Positions 48,493 to 58,304 of a stretch of 64,000 nt of DNA are shown here, piece by piece (within the stretch, counting starts at the first letter, position 1; each line of letters opens with the position of its first letter). Both the position numbers and the translations under genes were made by a program. The stretch covers positions 62,001 through 126,000 of the forward strand of contig NZ_LFXL01000031.1 in assembly GCF_001270745.1 (NCBI RefSeq). The letters are read 5' to 3'. The notes under the pieces were generated by a model. The model saw nothing but the letters and a program-made list of their open reading frames with translations. It made no database searches and was not told the origin of the DNA. The stretch comes from Jiangella muralis. GTDB lineage: Bacteria > Actinomycetota > Actinomycetes > Jiangellales > Jiangellaceae.

Positions 48493-49338
48493 TCAGAACA
48501 TGATGGTGGCGAAACGACCGACCTCGGTGAAGCCGACCCGGCGATACGCGCCCCGGGCCGCGGCGTTGAAGTCGTTGACGTAGAGCGTGACGGCCGGCGC
48601 GATCTCGCGCTGCGCGTACTCGACGACCGCCGCCATGCCGCCGACGGACAGCCGCTCACCCCGCCGGTCCGGCCGCACCCAGACGCCCTGCACCTGGCAG
48701 GCGTGCGGGGTGACGGCGCCGATCTCGGCCTTGAACACGATCTCGCCGTCCTCGAACCGGGCGAACGCGCGACCGGCCCGGACCAGCTCGGTGAGCCGCG
48801 CCCGGTAGTAGGCGCCGCCGTCGGTGCCGGCCGGCGAGACGCCGACCTCCTCGGTGAACATCGCGACGGCCGCGGGCAGCAGCACGTCGACCTCGTCCGG
48901 CCGGACGGGGCGCACCAGCGGGTCGGCCGGGACGGCCGGCGCCGTGTCGATGGCCATGACCGGCTGGCAGGAACGCACCTCGCGGGCCGGGCCCCACTCG
49001 GGGCGGATGAGGTCCCACATCGACAGCACGGCGTCGGCCGGCCCGACGATGGACGAGCAGCGGCGGCCGCGGCGGACGGCGAGGTCGGCGAACGTGCGGG
49101 CGGCCCGGGCCGACGCGGCCACCGGGACGAGGTTGGCGCCGGAGTAGCACAGCGACCGCAGCCGGCTCTCCTCGTAGTAGCCCCACAGCTCACCGGCCAG
49201 CCTCGACGGCGCCAGGCCGGACGCGTGCACGCGGGCACCGACGAAGACGTCCACGTAGGGGTCGCGGCCGAGCAGCGCGACGGTGTCGTCCAGGTCGGCC
49301 TGGCTCAGCGGCCGCACCGCCGTCGACGTACCGAGCAC
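48493..49338 (-). CDS. DUF4081 / GNAT acetyltransferase
   Basis: A 281-residue two-part protein. The N-terminal DUF4081 domain (LLGRDPYVDVFVGARVHASG, ELWGYYEESRLRSLCYSGAN) precedes a GNAT domain with QVQGVWVRPDRRGERLSVGG as the acetyl-CoA loop and LYVNDFNAAARGAYRRVGFT at the end. The same gene lies beside ispG in mycobacteria (Rv2867c). The substrate is unknown. Its start is 28 bases downstream of the ispG stop. Confidence 0.9.
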   Translation of the reverse strand: MLGTSTAVRPLSQADLDDTVALLGRDPYVDVFVGARVHASGLAPSRLAGELWGYYEESRLRSLCYSGANLVPVAASARAARTFADLAVRRGRRCSSIVGPADAVLSMWDLIRPEWGPAREVRSCQPVMAIDTAPAVPADPLVRPVRPDEVDVLLPAAVAMFTEEVGVSPAGTDGGAYYRARLTELVRAGRAFARFEDGEIVFKAEIGAVTPHACQVQGVWVRPDRRGERLSVGGMAAVVEYAQREIAPAVTLYVNDFNAAARGAYRRVGFTEVGRFATIMF

Positions 49339-49366
49339 GTCACCCCCTTTCCCCCGGTCGCCGCCC

Positions 49367-50521
49367 TCAGGCGACGGTGACCACCGGCCCGCCGTCGCCG
49401 GCGTCCATCGACTCGGCGATGCGCATGGCCTCCTCGATCAGCGTCTCGACGATCTCCGACTCCGGAACCGTCTTGACGACCTCACCCTTCACGAAGATCT
49501 GGCCCTTGCCGTTGCCGGATGCTACGCCGAGATCGGCCTCGCGCGCCTCCCCCGGCCCGTTCACGACGCAGCCCATGACCGCCACGCGCAGCGGCACCTC
49601 CATGCCCTCGAGCCCGGCGGTGACGCGGTCGGCCAGCGTGTAGACGTCGACCTGGGCGCGGCCGCAGGACGGGCAGGACACGATCTCGAGCTTGCGCGGG
49701 CGCAGGTTCAGCGACTGCAGGATCTGGTTGCCGACCTTCACCTCCTCGACCGGCGGCGCGGACAGCGACACCCGGATGGTGTCGCCGATGCCCTTGCTCA
49801 GCAGCGCGCCGAACGCCGTCGCCGACTTGATGGTGCCCTGGAACGCCGGGCCGGCCTCCGTCACCCCGAGGTGCAGCGGCCAGTCGCCGCGCTCGGCCAG
49901 CAGCTCGTACGCGCGGACCATGACGACCGGGTCGTTGTGCTTCACCGAGATCTTGAAGTCGTGGAAGTCGTGCTCCTCGAACAGCGACGCCTCCCAGACG
50001 GCGGACTCGACCAGCGCCTCCGGGGTGGCCTTGCCGTACTTCTGCAGCAGCCGCGGGTCCAGCGAGCCGGCGTTGACGCCGATGCGCAGCGAGATGCCGG
50101 CGTCCTTGGCCGCCTTCGCGATCTCGCCGACCTTGTCGTCGAACTTCTTGATGTTGCCCGGGTTGACGCGGACGGCCGCGCAGCCGGCGTCGATGGCGGC
50201 GAACACGTACTTGGGCTGGAAGTGGATGTCGGCGATGACCGGGATCTGCGACTTCTTCGCGATGATCGGCAGCGCCTCGGCGTCGTCGGCGCTGGGCACG
50301 GCGACGCGGACGATGTCGCAGCCGGCCGCGGTGAGCTCGGCGATCTGCTGCAGCGTCGCGTTGATGTCGGTGGTCGGCGTGGTCGTCATGGACTGCACGC
50401 TGACGGGTGCGTCGCCGCCGACCTCGACCTTGCCGACGCGGATCTTGCGCGACGGCCGGCGCGGCGCGAGCACCGGCGGCGGCAGCGGCGGCATCCCCAG
50501 GGCGACGTTCATGCGGTTCAC
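49367..50521 (-). CDS. ispG: (E)-4-hydroxy-3-methylbut-2-enyl-diphosphate synthase
   Basis: A 384-residue [4Fe-4S] enzyme of the MEP isoprenoid pathway. The N-terminal TIM barrel ([45 protein letters not shown]) is followed by the cluster domain with Cys283, Cys286 (CPSCGR) and Cys318 ([10 protein letters not shown]). Start GTG 50521 or ATG 50512; the GGAG lies three and twelve bases away respectively, so neither is ideal. It belongs to the dxr-site-2 protease-ispG cluster typical of actinobacteria. Confidence 0.95.
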   Translation of the reverse strand: MNRMNVALGMPPLPPPVLAPRRPSRKIRVGKVEVGGDAPVSVQSMTTTPTTDINATLQQIAELTAAGCDIVRVAVPSADDAEALPIIAKKSQIPVIADIHFQPKYVFAAIDAGCAAVRVNPGNIKKFDDKVGEIAKAAKDAGISLRIGVNAGSLDPRLLQKYGKATPEALVESAVWEASLFEEHDFHDFKISVKHNDPVVMVRAYELLAERGDWPLHLGVTEAGPAFQGTIKSATAFGALLSKGIGDTIRVSLSAPPVEEVKVGNQILQSLNLRPRKLEIVSCPSCGRAQVDVYTLADRVTAGLEGMEVPLRVAVMGCVVNGPGEAREADLGVASGNGKGQIFVKGEVVKTVPESEIVETLIEEAMRIAESMDAGDGGPVVTVA

Positions 50522-50527
50522 TCTCTC

Positions 50528-51844
50528 CTAGCCCAGTAGCCGGACGGGGTTGACGAGGTCGGCGTAGATCAGCAGCGCGCTCATGCCGATCAGCACGACG
50601 GCGACGCCGTAGGCCAGCGGCAGCGCCTTGGCGACGTCGACCGGCTGCGGCTCGGGCCGGCGGAACACCTTGGCGAAGGCCCGCTTGATGGCCTCCCAGA
50701 TGGCGCCGGCCGCGTGGCCGCCGTCCAGCGGCAGCAGCGGCACCAGGTTGAAGATGGCGATGGCCATGTTGAACGAGGCCAGCATCATGATGAACGTGGC
50801 CACCCGCTGCGCCGCGGTGAGCCCGTCGGCCGACGCGATCTCGCCGCCAATGCGGCCCGCGCCGACGATGCTGACCGGCGTCTCGGGGTTGCGCTCGCCG
50901 CCCCCGAACGCCGCGTCCCACACGTCGACCATGCGCTGCGGGATGCGCGACATGGCCTCGGCGGTGTTGCTGATGAAGCCGCCGGTCCACGCGAGCGTGC
51001 CGCCGACGTCCTCCTGCTCGAAGTGGTCGAGCGTGGGGGCGATGCCGAGGAAACTGGTGTCGACGGTGGCGCCCTCGGCGCCGTCGGGGTCGGGCCGCTC
51101 GGCCATGATGAGGTCCGGCGCGAGCTCCATGCGCTGTCCGTCGCGCTCGATGACCATGGGCATCGGGCCGGCGCCGGCGTCCTGGATGGCGGCGGAGACC
51201 TCGGTCCAGCTGGTGACGGCGTTGCCCTCGATCTCGAGGACGCGGTCGCCGGGCAGCAGGCCGGCCGCGGCGGCGGGCGCCGCGGGGTCGGTGTCGCCGC
51301 ACTCGGTGCGGTTCTCCGACGCCGGGATGACGCACTCGTTGACGACGCTGACCACCGGGGCGAACACCGGCTTGTCGGGGTTGCCGAACGTCATCAGCAC
51401 GCCGCCGGCCAGCACGATCGCCAGCACGACGTTCATGGCCGGGCCGCCGAGCATGATGATGAGCTTCTTCCACCACGCCTTGCGGTAGAAGACGCGGTTC
51501 TCGTCGCCGGGGCCGATCTCCTCGCGCGACGCGGTGCGGGCGTCGCGGGCCATCGTCTGGAACAGGCCGGTGCTGGACTGCCGCAGCGTGCTGCCGTCGC
51601 CGCCGGGTTCGGGCGGGAACATGCCGATCATGCGGATGAAGCCGCCCAGCGGGATGGCCTTGACGCCGTACTCCGTCTCGCCCCGCTTGCGCGACCACAC
51701 CGTGCGGCCGAAGCCGATCATGTACTGGCTGACCTTGACGCCGAACAGCTTGGCCGGCACGAGGTGGCCGATCTCGTGCAGTGCGATCGAGACGACGAGC
51801 CCGACCGCGAACAGCAGGATGCCGACGACGGCGAGCAGGTCCAT
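50528..51844 (-). CDS. rseP: Site-2 intramembrane zinc protease (RseP/Rip1-type)
   Basis: A 438-residue M50 protease that cuts membrane-bound anti-sigma factors. The zinc motif ALHEIGH (His23, Glu24, His27) is in the first membrane helix. One PDZ domain follows in the middle (LPGDRVLEIEGNAVTSWTEV). The third zinc ligand is in the LVPLLPLDGGHAAGA helix. The start shares one base with the dxr stop (TGATG). In mycobacteria this gene (Rip1) lies in the same dxr-ispG cluster. Confidence 0.94.
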   Translation of the reverse strand: MDLLAVVGILLFAVGLVVSIALHEIGHLVPAKLFGVKVSQYMIGFGRTVWSRKRGETEYGVKAIPLGGFIRMIGMFPPEPGGDGSTLRQSSTGLFQTMARDARTASREEIGPGDENRVFYRKAWWKKLIIMLGGPAMNVVLAIVLAGGVLMTFGNPDKPVFAPVVSVVNECVIPASENRTECGDTDPAAPAAAAGLLPGDRVLEIEGNAVTSWTEVSAAIQDAGAGPMPMVIERDGQRMELAPDLIMAERPDPDGAEGATVDTSFLGIAPTLDHFEQEDVGGTLAWTGGFISNTAEAMSRIPQRMVDVWDAAFGGGERNPETPVSIVGAGRIGGEIASADGLTAAQRVATFIMMLASFNMAIAIFNLVPLLPLDGGHAAGAIWEAIKRAFAKVFRRPEPQPVDVAKALPLAYGVAVVLIGMSALLIYADLVNPVRLLG

Positions 51845-53049
51845 CAGTGTTCCTCTTCCGATCCGGCGAGCTCGCGCGCCCGGGCCCTGGCCCAGTGCTC
51901 CGCGGCCGCCACGTCGTCGACGCTGCGTGCGTCACCACCACCGTACTCGTCAAGGATACGGTCGATGGTGTCGACGATGCCCACGAACGGCAGCCGGCCG
52001 GCGACGAACGCGGCCAGGCATTCCTCGTTCGCGGCGTTGTAGACGGCGGGCGCCAGGCCGCCTCGCTGCCCCGCCGCCCTGGCCAGCTCGACCGCCGGGA
52101 ACGCCTCGTTGTCGAGCGGCTCGAACTCCCACGTCGAGGCTGTCGTCCAGTCGCACGCGGGCGCGGCGTCGGTGACGCGATCGGGCCAGGACAGCGCGAG
52201 GGCGATGGGGATGCGCATGTCGGGCGGGCTCGCCTGCGCGATCGTCGACCCGTCGATGAACTCGACCATCGAGTGCACGATCGACTGCGGGTGCACCACC
52301 ACCTCGATCGCCTCGAACGGGACGTCGAAGAGCAGGTGCGCCTCGATCAGCTCCAGCCCCTTGTTGACCAGGTTCGCCGAGTTGATGGTGACGACCGGCC
52401 CCATGTTCCAGGTGGGGTGCGCGAGCGCCTGCTCCGGCGTCACGTCCTGCTGTTGTGTGCGGGTGCGGCCGCGGAACGGGCCGCCGCTCGCCGTCAGGAC
52501 CAGCTTCCGCACCTCCTGCGGGCTTCCGGAGCGCAGGCACTGGGCGAGCGCGCTGTGCTCGCTGTCGACCGGGACGATCTGGCCGGGCTTGGCCCTGGCT
52601 TTCACCAGCGGCCCGCCCGCGATGAGCGACTCCTTGTTGGCCAGCGCCAGCATCCGCCCCGCGTCCAGGGCCGCCAGCGTCGGAGCCAGGCCGATCGACC
52701 CCGTGACGGCGTTCAACACGACGTCGGCCTCCTGCGTGGCCGCCAGCTCCGCCGCCGCGTCGGGGCCGGCGAGGACCTTAGGGACGCGGTACTGGCCCGA
52801 CTCGTAACCGCTGTTCCTGGCCTCCTGATAGAAGGCGAGCAGCAGGTCCTCAGCGGCGCCCGCCTTCGCCACGGCCACGGTCTCGGCGCCCAGCTCCAGC
52901 GCCTGCCTGGCCAGCTGCGCCGGGTCGGACCCGCCCGCGGCCAGCCCGGTGACCCGCAACCGGTCCGGATTCCGCCTGATCACGTCGATGGCCTGCGTGC
53001 CCACCGACCCGGTCGAACCCAGGATGACGACGTCGCGGACGCTAGGCAT
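51844..53049 (-). CDS. dxr: 1-deoxy-D-xylulose-5-phosphate reductoisomerase
   Basis: A 401-residue NADPH-dependent enzyme of the MEP pathway. The nucleotide loop is [18 protein letters not shown]. The metal and substrate segments are [35 protein letters not shown] and [23 protein letters not shown] 53049 puts the Rossmann loop at the N-terminus; 33 further open upstream codons reach into the palindrome region and are rejected. First gene of the dxr-site-2 protease-ispG-GNAT operon. Confidence 0.95.
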   Translation of the reverse strand: MPSVRDVVILGSTGSVGTQAIDVIRRNPDRLRVTGLAAGGSDPAQLARQALELGAETVAVAKAGAAEDLLLAFYQEARNSGYESGQYRVPKVLAGPDAAAELAATQEADVVLNAVTGSIGLAPTLAALDAGRMLALANKESLIAGGPLVKARAKPGQIVPVDSEHSALAQCLRSGSPQEVRKLVLTASGGPFRGRTRTQQQDVTPEQALAHPTWNMGPVVTINSANLVNKGLELIEAHLLFDVPFEAIEVVVHPQSIVHSMVEFIDGSTIAQASPPDMRIPIALALSWPDRVTDAAPACDWTTASTWEFEPLDNEAFPAVELARAAGQRGGLAPAVYNAANEECLAAFVAGRLPFVGIVDTIDRILDEYGGGDARSVDDVAAAEHWARARARELAGSEEEH

Positions 53050-53114
53050 GGCCCCATTCTCCACGGCGAACCTGAGAGAAGGGTGATCGTGCCGCCCCGG
53101 CCGGTCGCCGCCTT

Positions 53115-53174
53115 CTTCATGATCATCAACCTTTTTGGTCGCTATCACACCCCGAAACGTGGATGATCATGAAG
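53115..53174. repeat. Long-arm palindrome upstream of dxr
   Basis: Exact 13-base arms (CTTCATGATCATC at 53115-53127 and its complement at 53162-53174) with a 34-base centre. The left side shares ATGATCATCAACCTTTT with the palindrome at 62635-62686. It lies in the 402-base divergent gap between dxr and the ABC importer genes. Apart from this and the sites at 53351-53417, the gap shows no gene. Confidence 0.7.
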
Positions 53175-53350
53175 AGGGCGGGTCCCATCGCCCTCGCAGG
53201 GCGGCGCATTTCCGGGCAACGCACGCAAACGCGTCCGTTTCCAGTCGTTTCCGCGCCACACAGTCGAATGTCCTGAATGTTTCCGGAGTCACGGGAAGAT
53301 CTGCCGTTCGGTTTCGATCCCGCAAAGGCCGCTGGACATTCACCCGCGCC

Positions 53351-53417
53351 AGAGGTCCAGACCATTGACGCCACATCCGGGCCAGTGGTAGACCAACCGG
53401 CCAATAGGTCTACTGGC
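53351..53417. promoter_or_regulatory. GntR/HutC (DasR-like) operator sites upstream of the ABC importer
   Basis: AGAGGTCCAGACCATT (53351-53366) agrees with the published DasR consensus ACTGGTCTAGACCACT at 12 of 16 positions. Two further partial sites follow: AGTGGTAGACCA (53384-53395) and TAGGTCTACTGGC (53405-53417), which are imperfect inverted copies of each other. They lie 35-100 bases before the substrate-binding protein start, where a repressor would act. The match is seen; the regulator is inferred. Confidence 0.5.
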
Positions 53418-53451
53418 GCGACTCTCTGCGTGTCGAATGCGAGGTACCCCC

Positions 53452-55383
53452 ATGGCGACATCCGTTCCCCGCGTCCGAACGCACCGGACGCAGCACCCCG
53501 AGCGGGCATCCGGCGGCCACCGGACCCGTCGAGGAAGGGCCGCAAGGTTCGCCGCCGGCATCGCGGCCGCCGGGCTGGCCGTGTCCGGGCTGGCGGCCGC
53601 GGGGCTGCCCGCGAACGCCGCCACGGACGACGCGACCGACGACGCGGAGCCGACGTCGTTGACGATCGCGGTGTCGCAGGAGGTCGACTCGCTCAGCCCG
53701 TTCATCGCGGTGCGGCTGCTGACGACCAACATCGGCCGCTGGATGTACGACTTCCTCACCAACTATGACCCGAAGACCGGTGAGACGATCCCGGCGCTGG
53801 CGGAGTCCTGGGAAACGTCCGAGGACGGACTCACCTGGACCTACAACCTCCGCGAGGACGCCACCTGGACCGACGGCGAGCCGGTCACCGCCGACGACGT
53901 CGCGTGGACGTTCAACACGATGATGACGGACCCGGCCGCCGCCGAGGCGAACGGCAACTTCGTCGAGAACTTCGCCTCCGTCACCGCCACCGATGAGCAG
54001 ACCGTCGAGATCGTCCTCAACGAGCCGCAGGTCACCATGCTCGCGCTGGACGTGCCGATCCTGCCGGAACACATCTGGTCGCAGGTCGACGACTTCGGGG
54101 CGTTCAACAATGACACCGAGTTCCCGATCGTGGGCAGCGGCCCGTTCATCCTCACCGCCTACGAGCCGAACGTGTCGGTCACGCTGGAGGCCAACCCGGA
54201 CTACTGGCGCGGCGAGCCGAAGTTCGACCAGCTGATCCTGCGCTACATCGACGACCCGGACGCACAGGTCGAGGCGCTGCGCAGCGGCGAGGTCGACTTC
54301 GTGTTCAACCTGACGCCGGCGCAGTACCAGTCGCTGCAGAGCGAGGAGAACATCACCGTCAGCGCCGCCAAGGGCAAGCGGTTCCAGGCCATCACGCTGA
54401 ACCCCGGCGCCCGGCTGCAGGACGGCACCCCGTTCGGCGACGGGCACCCGGCGCTGCAGGACCCCGTCGTCCGAGAGGCGCTGGTGCACACCATCGACCG
54501 CGACGCCATCTACGAGGTCGCGTACGGCGGCCTCGGCGAGGCCAACGGCGGCTACATCCCGTCGCGCTACGACACCTTCCACTGGGAGCCGTCGGAGGAC
54601 GAGCAGACCGCGTTCGACATCGACGAGGCGAACCGGCTGCTCGACGAGGCCGGGTACGCGCCCGGCGGCGACGGCATCCGCGTCGGCCCCGACGGGCGGC
54701 CGTTGTCGTTCCGCTTCAACGTGCACGGCGACAACCCGCAGTACATCCAGGCGGCCGAGATGATGGCCGAGTGGGCCCGCGAGGCCGGCATGGAACTGCG
54801 GGTCGAGCCGGTGTCCGAGGTCGGCTCGCTGCTCGACGAGGGCACCTACGACATCCTGACCACCGGCTGGAACGTCAACCCGGACCCGAACTACGTCCTG
54901 TCGATCAACCTGTGCAGCGGGCTCCCGACGGAGCTCGGCGGGCCGTACCTGTCCGACGCCTACTACTGCAACGACGCCTACGACCAGCTCTACGCCGAGC
55001 AGCTGTCCGAGCTCGACGTCGACGCCCGCGCGGAGATCGTCAAGGAGATGCAGCAGACGCTGTACGACGACAACGTCTTCGTGGTCTGGGGCTACGCCGA
55101 CGCGCTCGAGGCCTACCGCAGCGACGTCATCGCGTCGATGACCCCGCAGCCGGACCCGGGCGGCAACTACTACGGCCAGGACGGCTACTGGAGCTGGTGG
55201 TCCGCGGTCCCCGTCGGCGAGGAGGACGACGCCGCCGGCGGCTCCGATGACGGCGGCAGCGACGACGACGGCGGCTCGAACACCGGGCTGATCATCGGCA
55301 TCGTCGCAGCCGCGGTCGTCGTGCTGCTGCTGGTCGTACTGCTGCTCCGCCGGCGGACGACCACCGCCGACGACCGCGAATAG
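53452..55383 (+). CDS. ABC importer substrate-binding protein (family 5) with C-terminal membrane anchor
   Basis: A 643-residue extracellular binding protein of the oligopeptide/nickel class (SBP_bac_5). An N-terminal Sec signal ends near PANA, without a lipobox Cys. The body has LAESWETSEDGLTWTYNLRE, FILTAYEPNVSVTLEANPDY and VREALVHTIDRDAIYEVAYG. Unusually, a Ser/Asp/Gly linker is followed by one membrane helix (LIIGIVAAAVVVLLLVVLLL) and a basic RRR tail, so the protein is anchored at its C-terminus. ATG 53452 is preferred to ATG 53437 because GAGG lies eight bases upstream. Ligand could be peptide or oligosaccharide. Confidence 0.9.
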   Translation: MATSVPRVRTHRTQHPERASGGHRTRRGRAARFAAGIAAAGLAVSGLAAAGLPANAATDDATDDAEPTSLTIAVSQEVDSLSPFIAVRLLTTNIGRWMYDFLTNYDPKTGETIPALAESWETSEDGLTWTYNLREDATWTDGEPVTADDVAWTFNTMMTDPAAAEANGNFVENFASVTATDEQTVEIVLNEPQVTMLALDVPILPEHIWSQVDDFGAFNNDTEFPIVGSGPFILTAYEPNVSVTLEANPDYWRGEPKFDQLILRYIDDPDAQVEALRSGEVDFVFNLTPAQYQSLQSEENITVSAAKGKRFQAITLNPGARLQDGTPFGDGHPALQDPVVREALVHTIDRDAIYEVAYGGLGEANGGYIPSRYDTFHWEPSEDEQTAFDIDEANRLLDEAGYAPGGDGIRVGPDGRPLSFRFNVHGDNPQYIQAAEMMAEWAREAGMELRVEPVSEVGSLLDEGTYDILTTGWNVNPDPNYVLSINLCSGLPTELGGPYLSDAYYCNDAYDQLYAEQLSELDVDARAEIVKEMQQTLYDDNVFVVWGYADALEAYRSDVIASMTPQPDPGGNYYGQDGYWSWWSAVPVGEEDDAAGGSDDGGSDDDGGSNTGLIIGIVAAAVVVLLLVVLLLRRRTTTADDRE

Positions 55384-55390
55384 CGGCCGG

Positions 55391-56425
55391 ATGGCTGATT
55401 CGGCACTGCCGACCGCACCGGTCCCGCAACTCACCCCGAGCGTGCGGGACCGGTCCGGCGTCCGGCGCAGGCTCCGGTACTACGGCGAGAAGCTCGGCGG
55501 GTCGCTGATCTCGCTCTTCGCCGTCATCCTGACCAGCTTCTTCCTGTTCCGCGTCATCCCGGGCGACCCCGTGCGGACGATGACGCACGGCCGTCCGGTG
55601 AGCATCGAGCAGCAGGAGCAACTGCGCCGCGACTTCGGCCTGGACAAGTCGCTGGCCGAGCAGTTCTGGTCGTACCTGACCGGCGCGCTGCGGCTGGACT
55701 TCGGCGAGTCGTTCCAGTTCAACCGGCCGGTCACCGATCTCATCAGCGACCGGATCTGGCCGACGGTGCTGTTGGTCGGCACCAGCGTGGTGATCTCTGC
55801 GGCGCTCGGGCTGTGGCTCGGCGTCCGCGGCGCCTGGAACCACGGCAGCCTCAGCGACCGCGTCAACACCGGCGTCGCGCTGACGCTGTGGTCGGTGCCG
55901 AGCTTCTGGCTGGGGCTCATCCTCATCGTGATCTTCGCCTCCGGCCTCGGCTGGTTCCCCACCAGCGGCATGGAGAGCACCGGCGTCGAGGGCTGGGAAC
56001 GCATCCCGGACGTCGCGCACCACATGGTGCTGCCGCTGGCCACGCTGGTGGCGGTGGTCTACGCGCAGTACCTGATGATCATGCGGTCGTCGCTGCTGGA
56101 CGAGATGGGCAGCGACTACATCGTGACGGCGCGCGCGAAGGGGTTGCGCGACATCGTCGTGCGCCGCCGGCACGCCGTCCCGAACGCGCTGCTGCCGACC
56201 GTGACGCTGATCTTCGTCAACCTCGGCTTCGTCGTGTTCGGCGCGGTGCTGGTCGAGACGATCTTCAGCTGGCCGGGCCTGGGCCAGCTGTTCTACTCCG
56301 GGCTGAGCGTGCCGGACCTGCCGCTGGTGCAGGGGCTGTTCATCCTGTTCTCCGCGGCGGTGATCCTGATGAACCTGGTGGCCGACCTGCTCTACCCCGT
56401 CCTCGACCCGCGAGTGCGGCCGTGA
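55391..56425 (+). CDS. ABC importer permease, DppB/OppB type
   Basis: A 344-residue permease with six predicted helices. The N-terminal part carries VRTMTHGRPVSIEQQEQLRR, typical of the DppB extracellular segment. The EAA loop near the C-terminus reads YIVTARAKGLRDIVVRRRHA, and it ends with VLVETIFSWPGLGQLFYSGL. It follows the binding-protein gene by seven bases and overlaps the next permease by four (GTGA), so all five importer genes form one operon. Confidence 0.92.
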   Translation: MADSALPTAPVPQLTPSVRDRSGVRRRLRYYGEKLGGSLISLFAVILTSFFLFRVIPGDPVRTMTHGRPVSIEQQEQLRRDFGLDKSLAEQFWSYLTGALRLDFGESFQFNRPVTDLISDRIWPTVLLVGTSVVISAALGLWLGVRGAWNHGSLSDRVNTGVALTLWSVPSFWLGLILIVIFASGLGWFPTSGMESTGVEGWERIPDVAHHMVLPLATLVAVVYAQYLMIMRSSLLDEMGSDYIVTARAKGLRDIVVRRRHAVPNALLPTVTLIFVNLGFVVFGAVLVETIFSWPGLGQLFYSGLSVPDLPLVQGLFILFSAAVILMNLVADLLYPVLDPRVRP

Positions 56426-57306
56426 ACGCCCTCGTGTGGGCGCGGCGCCGGCGCACCGTCGCGCGGTTCTGGTCGCAGTTCCGGCAGAACAAGGCCGGCG
56501 TGTTCGGGCTGGTCGTGCTGGCGTTGTTCGTGCTGACGGCGCTGCTGGCGCCGGTCATCACGGCCGACAACGCGCTGAGCGTCACCCGTCCGCCGGGGTC
56601 GCCGCTGGAGGGGCCGAGCGCGGACTTCCCGCTGGGCACGGACCGCTCCGGCCGCTCGATGATCGACATGATCATCTGGGGGTCGCGGGTCTCGCTGACG
56701 GTCGGGTTCTGGGCGACGTTCATCTCGATCACGTTCGGCACCCTGTTCGGGATCCTGGCGGGGCACTTCGGCGGCTGGCCGTCGATGGTGCTGATGCGGG
56801 TGACCGACTGGTTCCTCGTCATGCCGTCGCTGGTGCTGGGCGTCGTGCTGGCCGCGGTCATGGGCCGCAGCCTCACGACGATCATCGTGGCGATCGGGGT
56901 GACGTCCTGGCCGACGACGGCCCGCTTGGTGCGGGCCCAGACGCTCGCCGTCGAGGCGCGTCCGTACATCGAGCGGGCCAAGGCGCTGGGCGGCGGGCAC
57001 CTGCACGTCATGTCGAACCACGTGATGCCGAACGTGATGCCGATCGTGCTGGCGCAGACGACGCTGATGGTGGGGACGGCGATCCTGGTCGAGTCGACGT
57101 TCGCGTTCCTGGGGCTGGGCGACCCGACGACGGCGTCGTGGGGCGCGACCATCCAGGCGGCGCGCGACGTCGGCGCCGTCAGCTCCCGCATGTGGTGGTA
57201 CATCCTGCCGCCGGGCATCGCGATCGTGCTGGTCGTGCTCGCCTTCACGCTGGTCGGCCGGGCCATCGAGGGCGTACTGAACCCGAAGCTGAGGGAGCGC
57301 CGCTGA
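56422..57306 (+). CDS. ABC importer permease, DppC/OppC type
   Basis: A 294-residue permease. The start GTG 56422 overlaps the previous stop. It has the DppC opening (WSQFRQNKAGVFGLVVLALF), the FPLGTDRSGRSMIDMIIWGS motif after helix 1, the EAA loop AKALGGGHLHVMSNHVMPNV, and the C-terminal LGDPTTASWGATIQAA. Its stop shares one base with the ATG of the first ATPase gene. It pairs with the DppB-type subunit to form the membrane channel. Confidence 0.92.
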   Translation: MNALVWARRRRTVARFWSQFRQNKAGVFGLVVLALFVLTALLAPVITADNALSVTRPPGSPLEGPSADFPLGTDRSGRSMIDMIIWGSRVSLTVGFWATFISITFGTLFGILAGHFGGWPSMVLMRVTDWFLVMPSLVLGVVLAAVMGRSLTTIIVAIGVTSWPTTARLVRAQTLAVEARPYIERAKALGGGHLHVMSNHVMPNVMPIVLAQTTLMVGTAILVESTFAFLGLGDPTTASWGATIQAARDVGAVSSRMWWYILPPGIAIVLVVLAFTLVGRAIEGVLNPKLRERR

Positions 57307-58304
57307 TGGCCCTGCTCGAGGTCGAGGACCTGACCGTGACCTACCGGACCGCCGGCGGCGACGTGCCGGCCGTCCGCGGCGTGTCCTTCGCGCTGGAGGC
57401 CAGCCAGAAGCTCGGGCTGGCCGGCGAGTCCGGCTGCGGCAAGTCGACGATGGCGCTCGCGCTGCTGCGGCTGCTGCCGGGGACCGCCCGCTTCACCGGT
57501 GAAATCCGTTTCAATGGTGAGGATATCCTGACGATGCCGTGGGGGCGGCTGCGAGCGGTCCGCTGGGCCGGCGCGTCGATCGTCTTCCAGGGCGCCATGC
57601 ACTCGCTGAACGCCGTCCAGCGGATCGGCGCGCAGATCGCCGAGCCGATCCGGCTGCACTCGAAGGCCACCGACGCCGAGGTCCGGCGGAAGACCGGCGA
57701 ACTGCTGGAGCAGGTCGGCCTGCCGGCCCGGCGCGCCGACGCCTACCCGCACGAGCTGTCCGGCGGGCAGCGGCAGCGGGTGATGATCGCGATGGCGCTG
57801 GCCTGCGACCCGCAGCTGATCGTCGCCGACGAGCCGACGACGGCGCTGGACGTCATGATCCAGGCGCAGATCCTGACCCTGATCGAGTCGCTGGTCGCCG
57901 AGCAGGGCATCAGCCTGCTGATGATCAGCCACGACCTGTCCGTCCTCGCCGACACCTGCGACCGGCTGGCCGTCATGTACGCCGGGCGGATCGTCGAGGA
58001 GGGGCCGGCCGCGGCGGTGTTCGGCGCGGCCCGGCACCCGTACGGCGAGGCGCTGGCGGCGGCGTTCCCGCGCATCGGCGACCCGGCGTCGCGACGGCGG
58101 CCGCAGGGGCTGGCGGGCGACCCACCCGACCCGGCCGACCTGCCGTCCGGCTGCGCGTTCCATCCGCGCTGCGCCGTGCGGCTGGAGCACTGCGACGCCG
58201 TCGACCCGTCGCTGTGGCCGGCCGGCGCCGGCGAGCGGCGGGGCGCCCGCGTCCGCGTCCTCCCCGACGAAGGGCTGTCCCTGGTGGCGAAGGAGTCCGC
58301 GTGA
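57306..58304 (+). CDS. ABC importer ATP-binding subunit, DppD/OppD type
   Basis: A 332-residue ATPase. Walker A is [10 protein letters not shown], the signature is [20 protein letters not shown], Walker B is [14 protein letters not shown], and the C-terminal oligopeptide-transporter domain has [16 protein letters not shown], whose Cys residues are the usual Fe-S-like set of the family. ATG 57306 overlaps the previous stop by one base. Inserted between Walker A and the signature is [20 protein letters not shown], the Q-loop region. Confidence 0.93.
   Translation: MALLEVEDLTVTYRTAGGDVPAVRGVSFALEASQKLGLAGESGCGKSTMALALLRLLPGTARFTGEIRFNGEDILTMPWGRLRAVRWAGASIVFQGAMHSLNAVQRIGAQIAEPIRLHSKATDAEVRRKTGELLEQVGLPARRADAYPHELSGGQRQRVMIAMALACDPQLIVADEPTTALDVMIQAQILTLIESLVAEQGISLLMISHDLSVLADTCDRLAVMYAGRIVEEGPAAAVFGAARHPYGEALAAAFPRIGDPASRRRPQGLAGDPPDPADLPSGCAFHPRCAVRLEHCDAVDPSLWPAGAGERRGARVRVLPDEGLSLVAKESA

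Noticed and set aside
53410-55434. 674-codon minus-strand frame opposite the ABC binding-protein gene.
   Set aside because: Shadow frame; the plus-strand product has a signal peptide, clear SBP_bac_5 motifs and operon partners.
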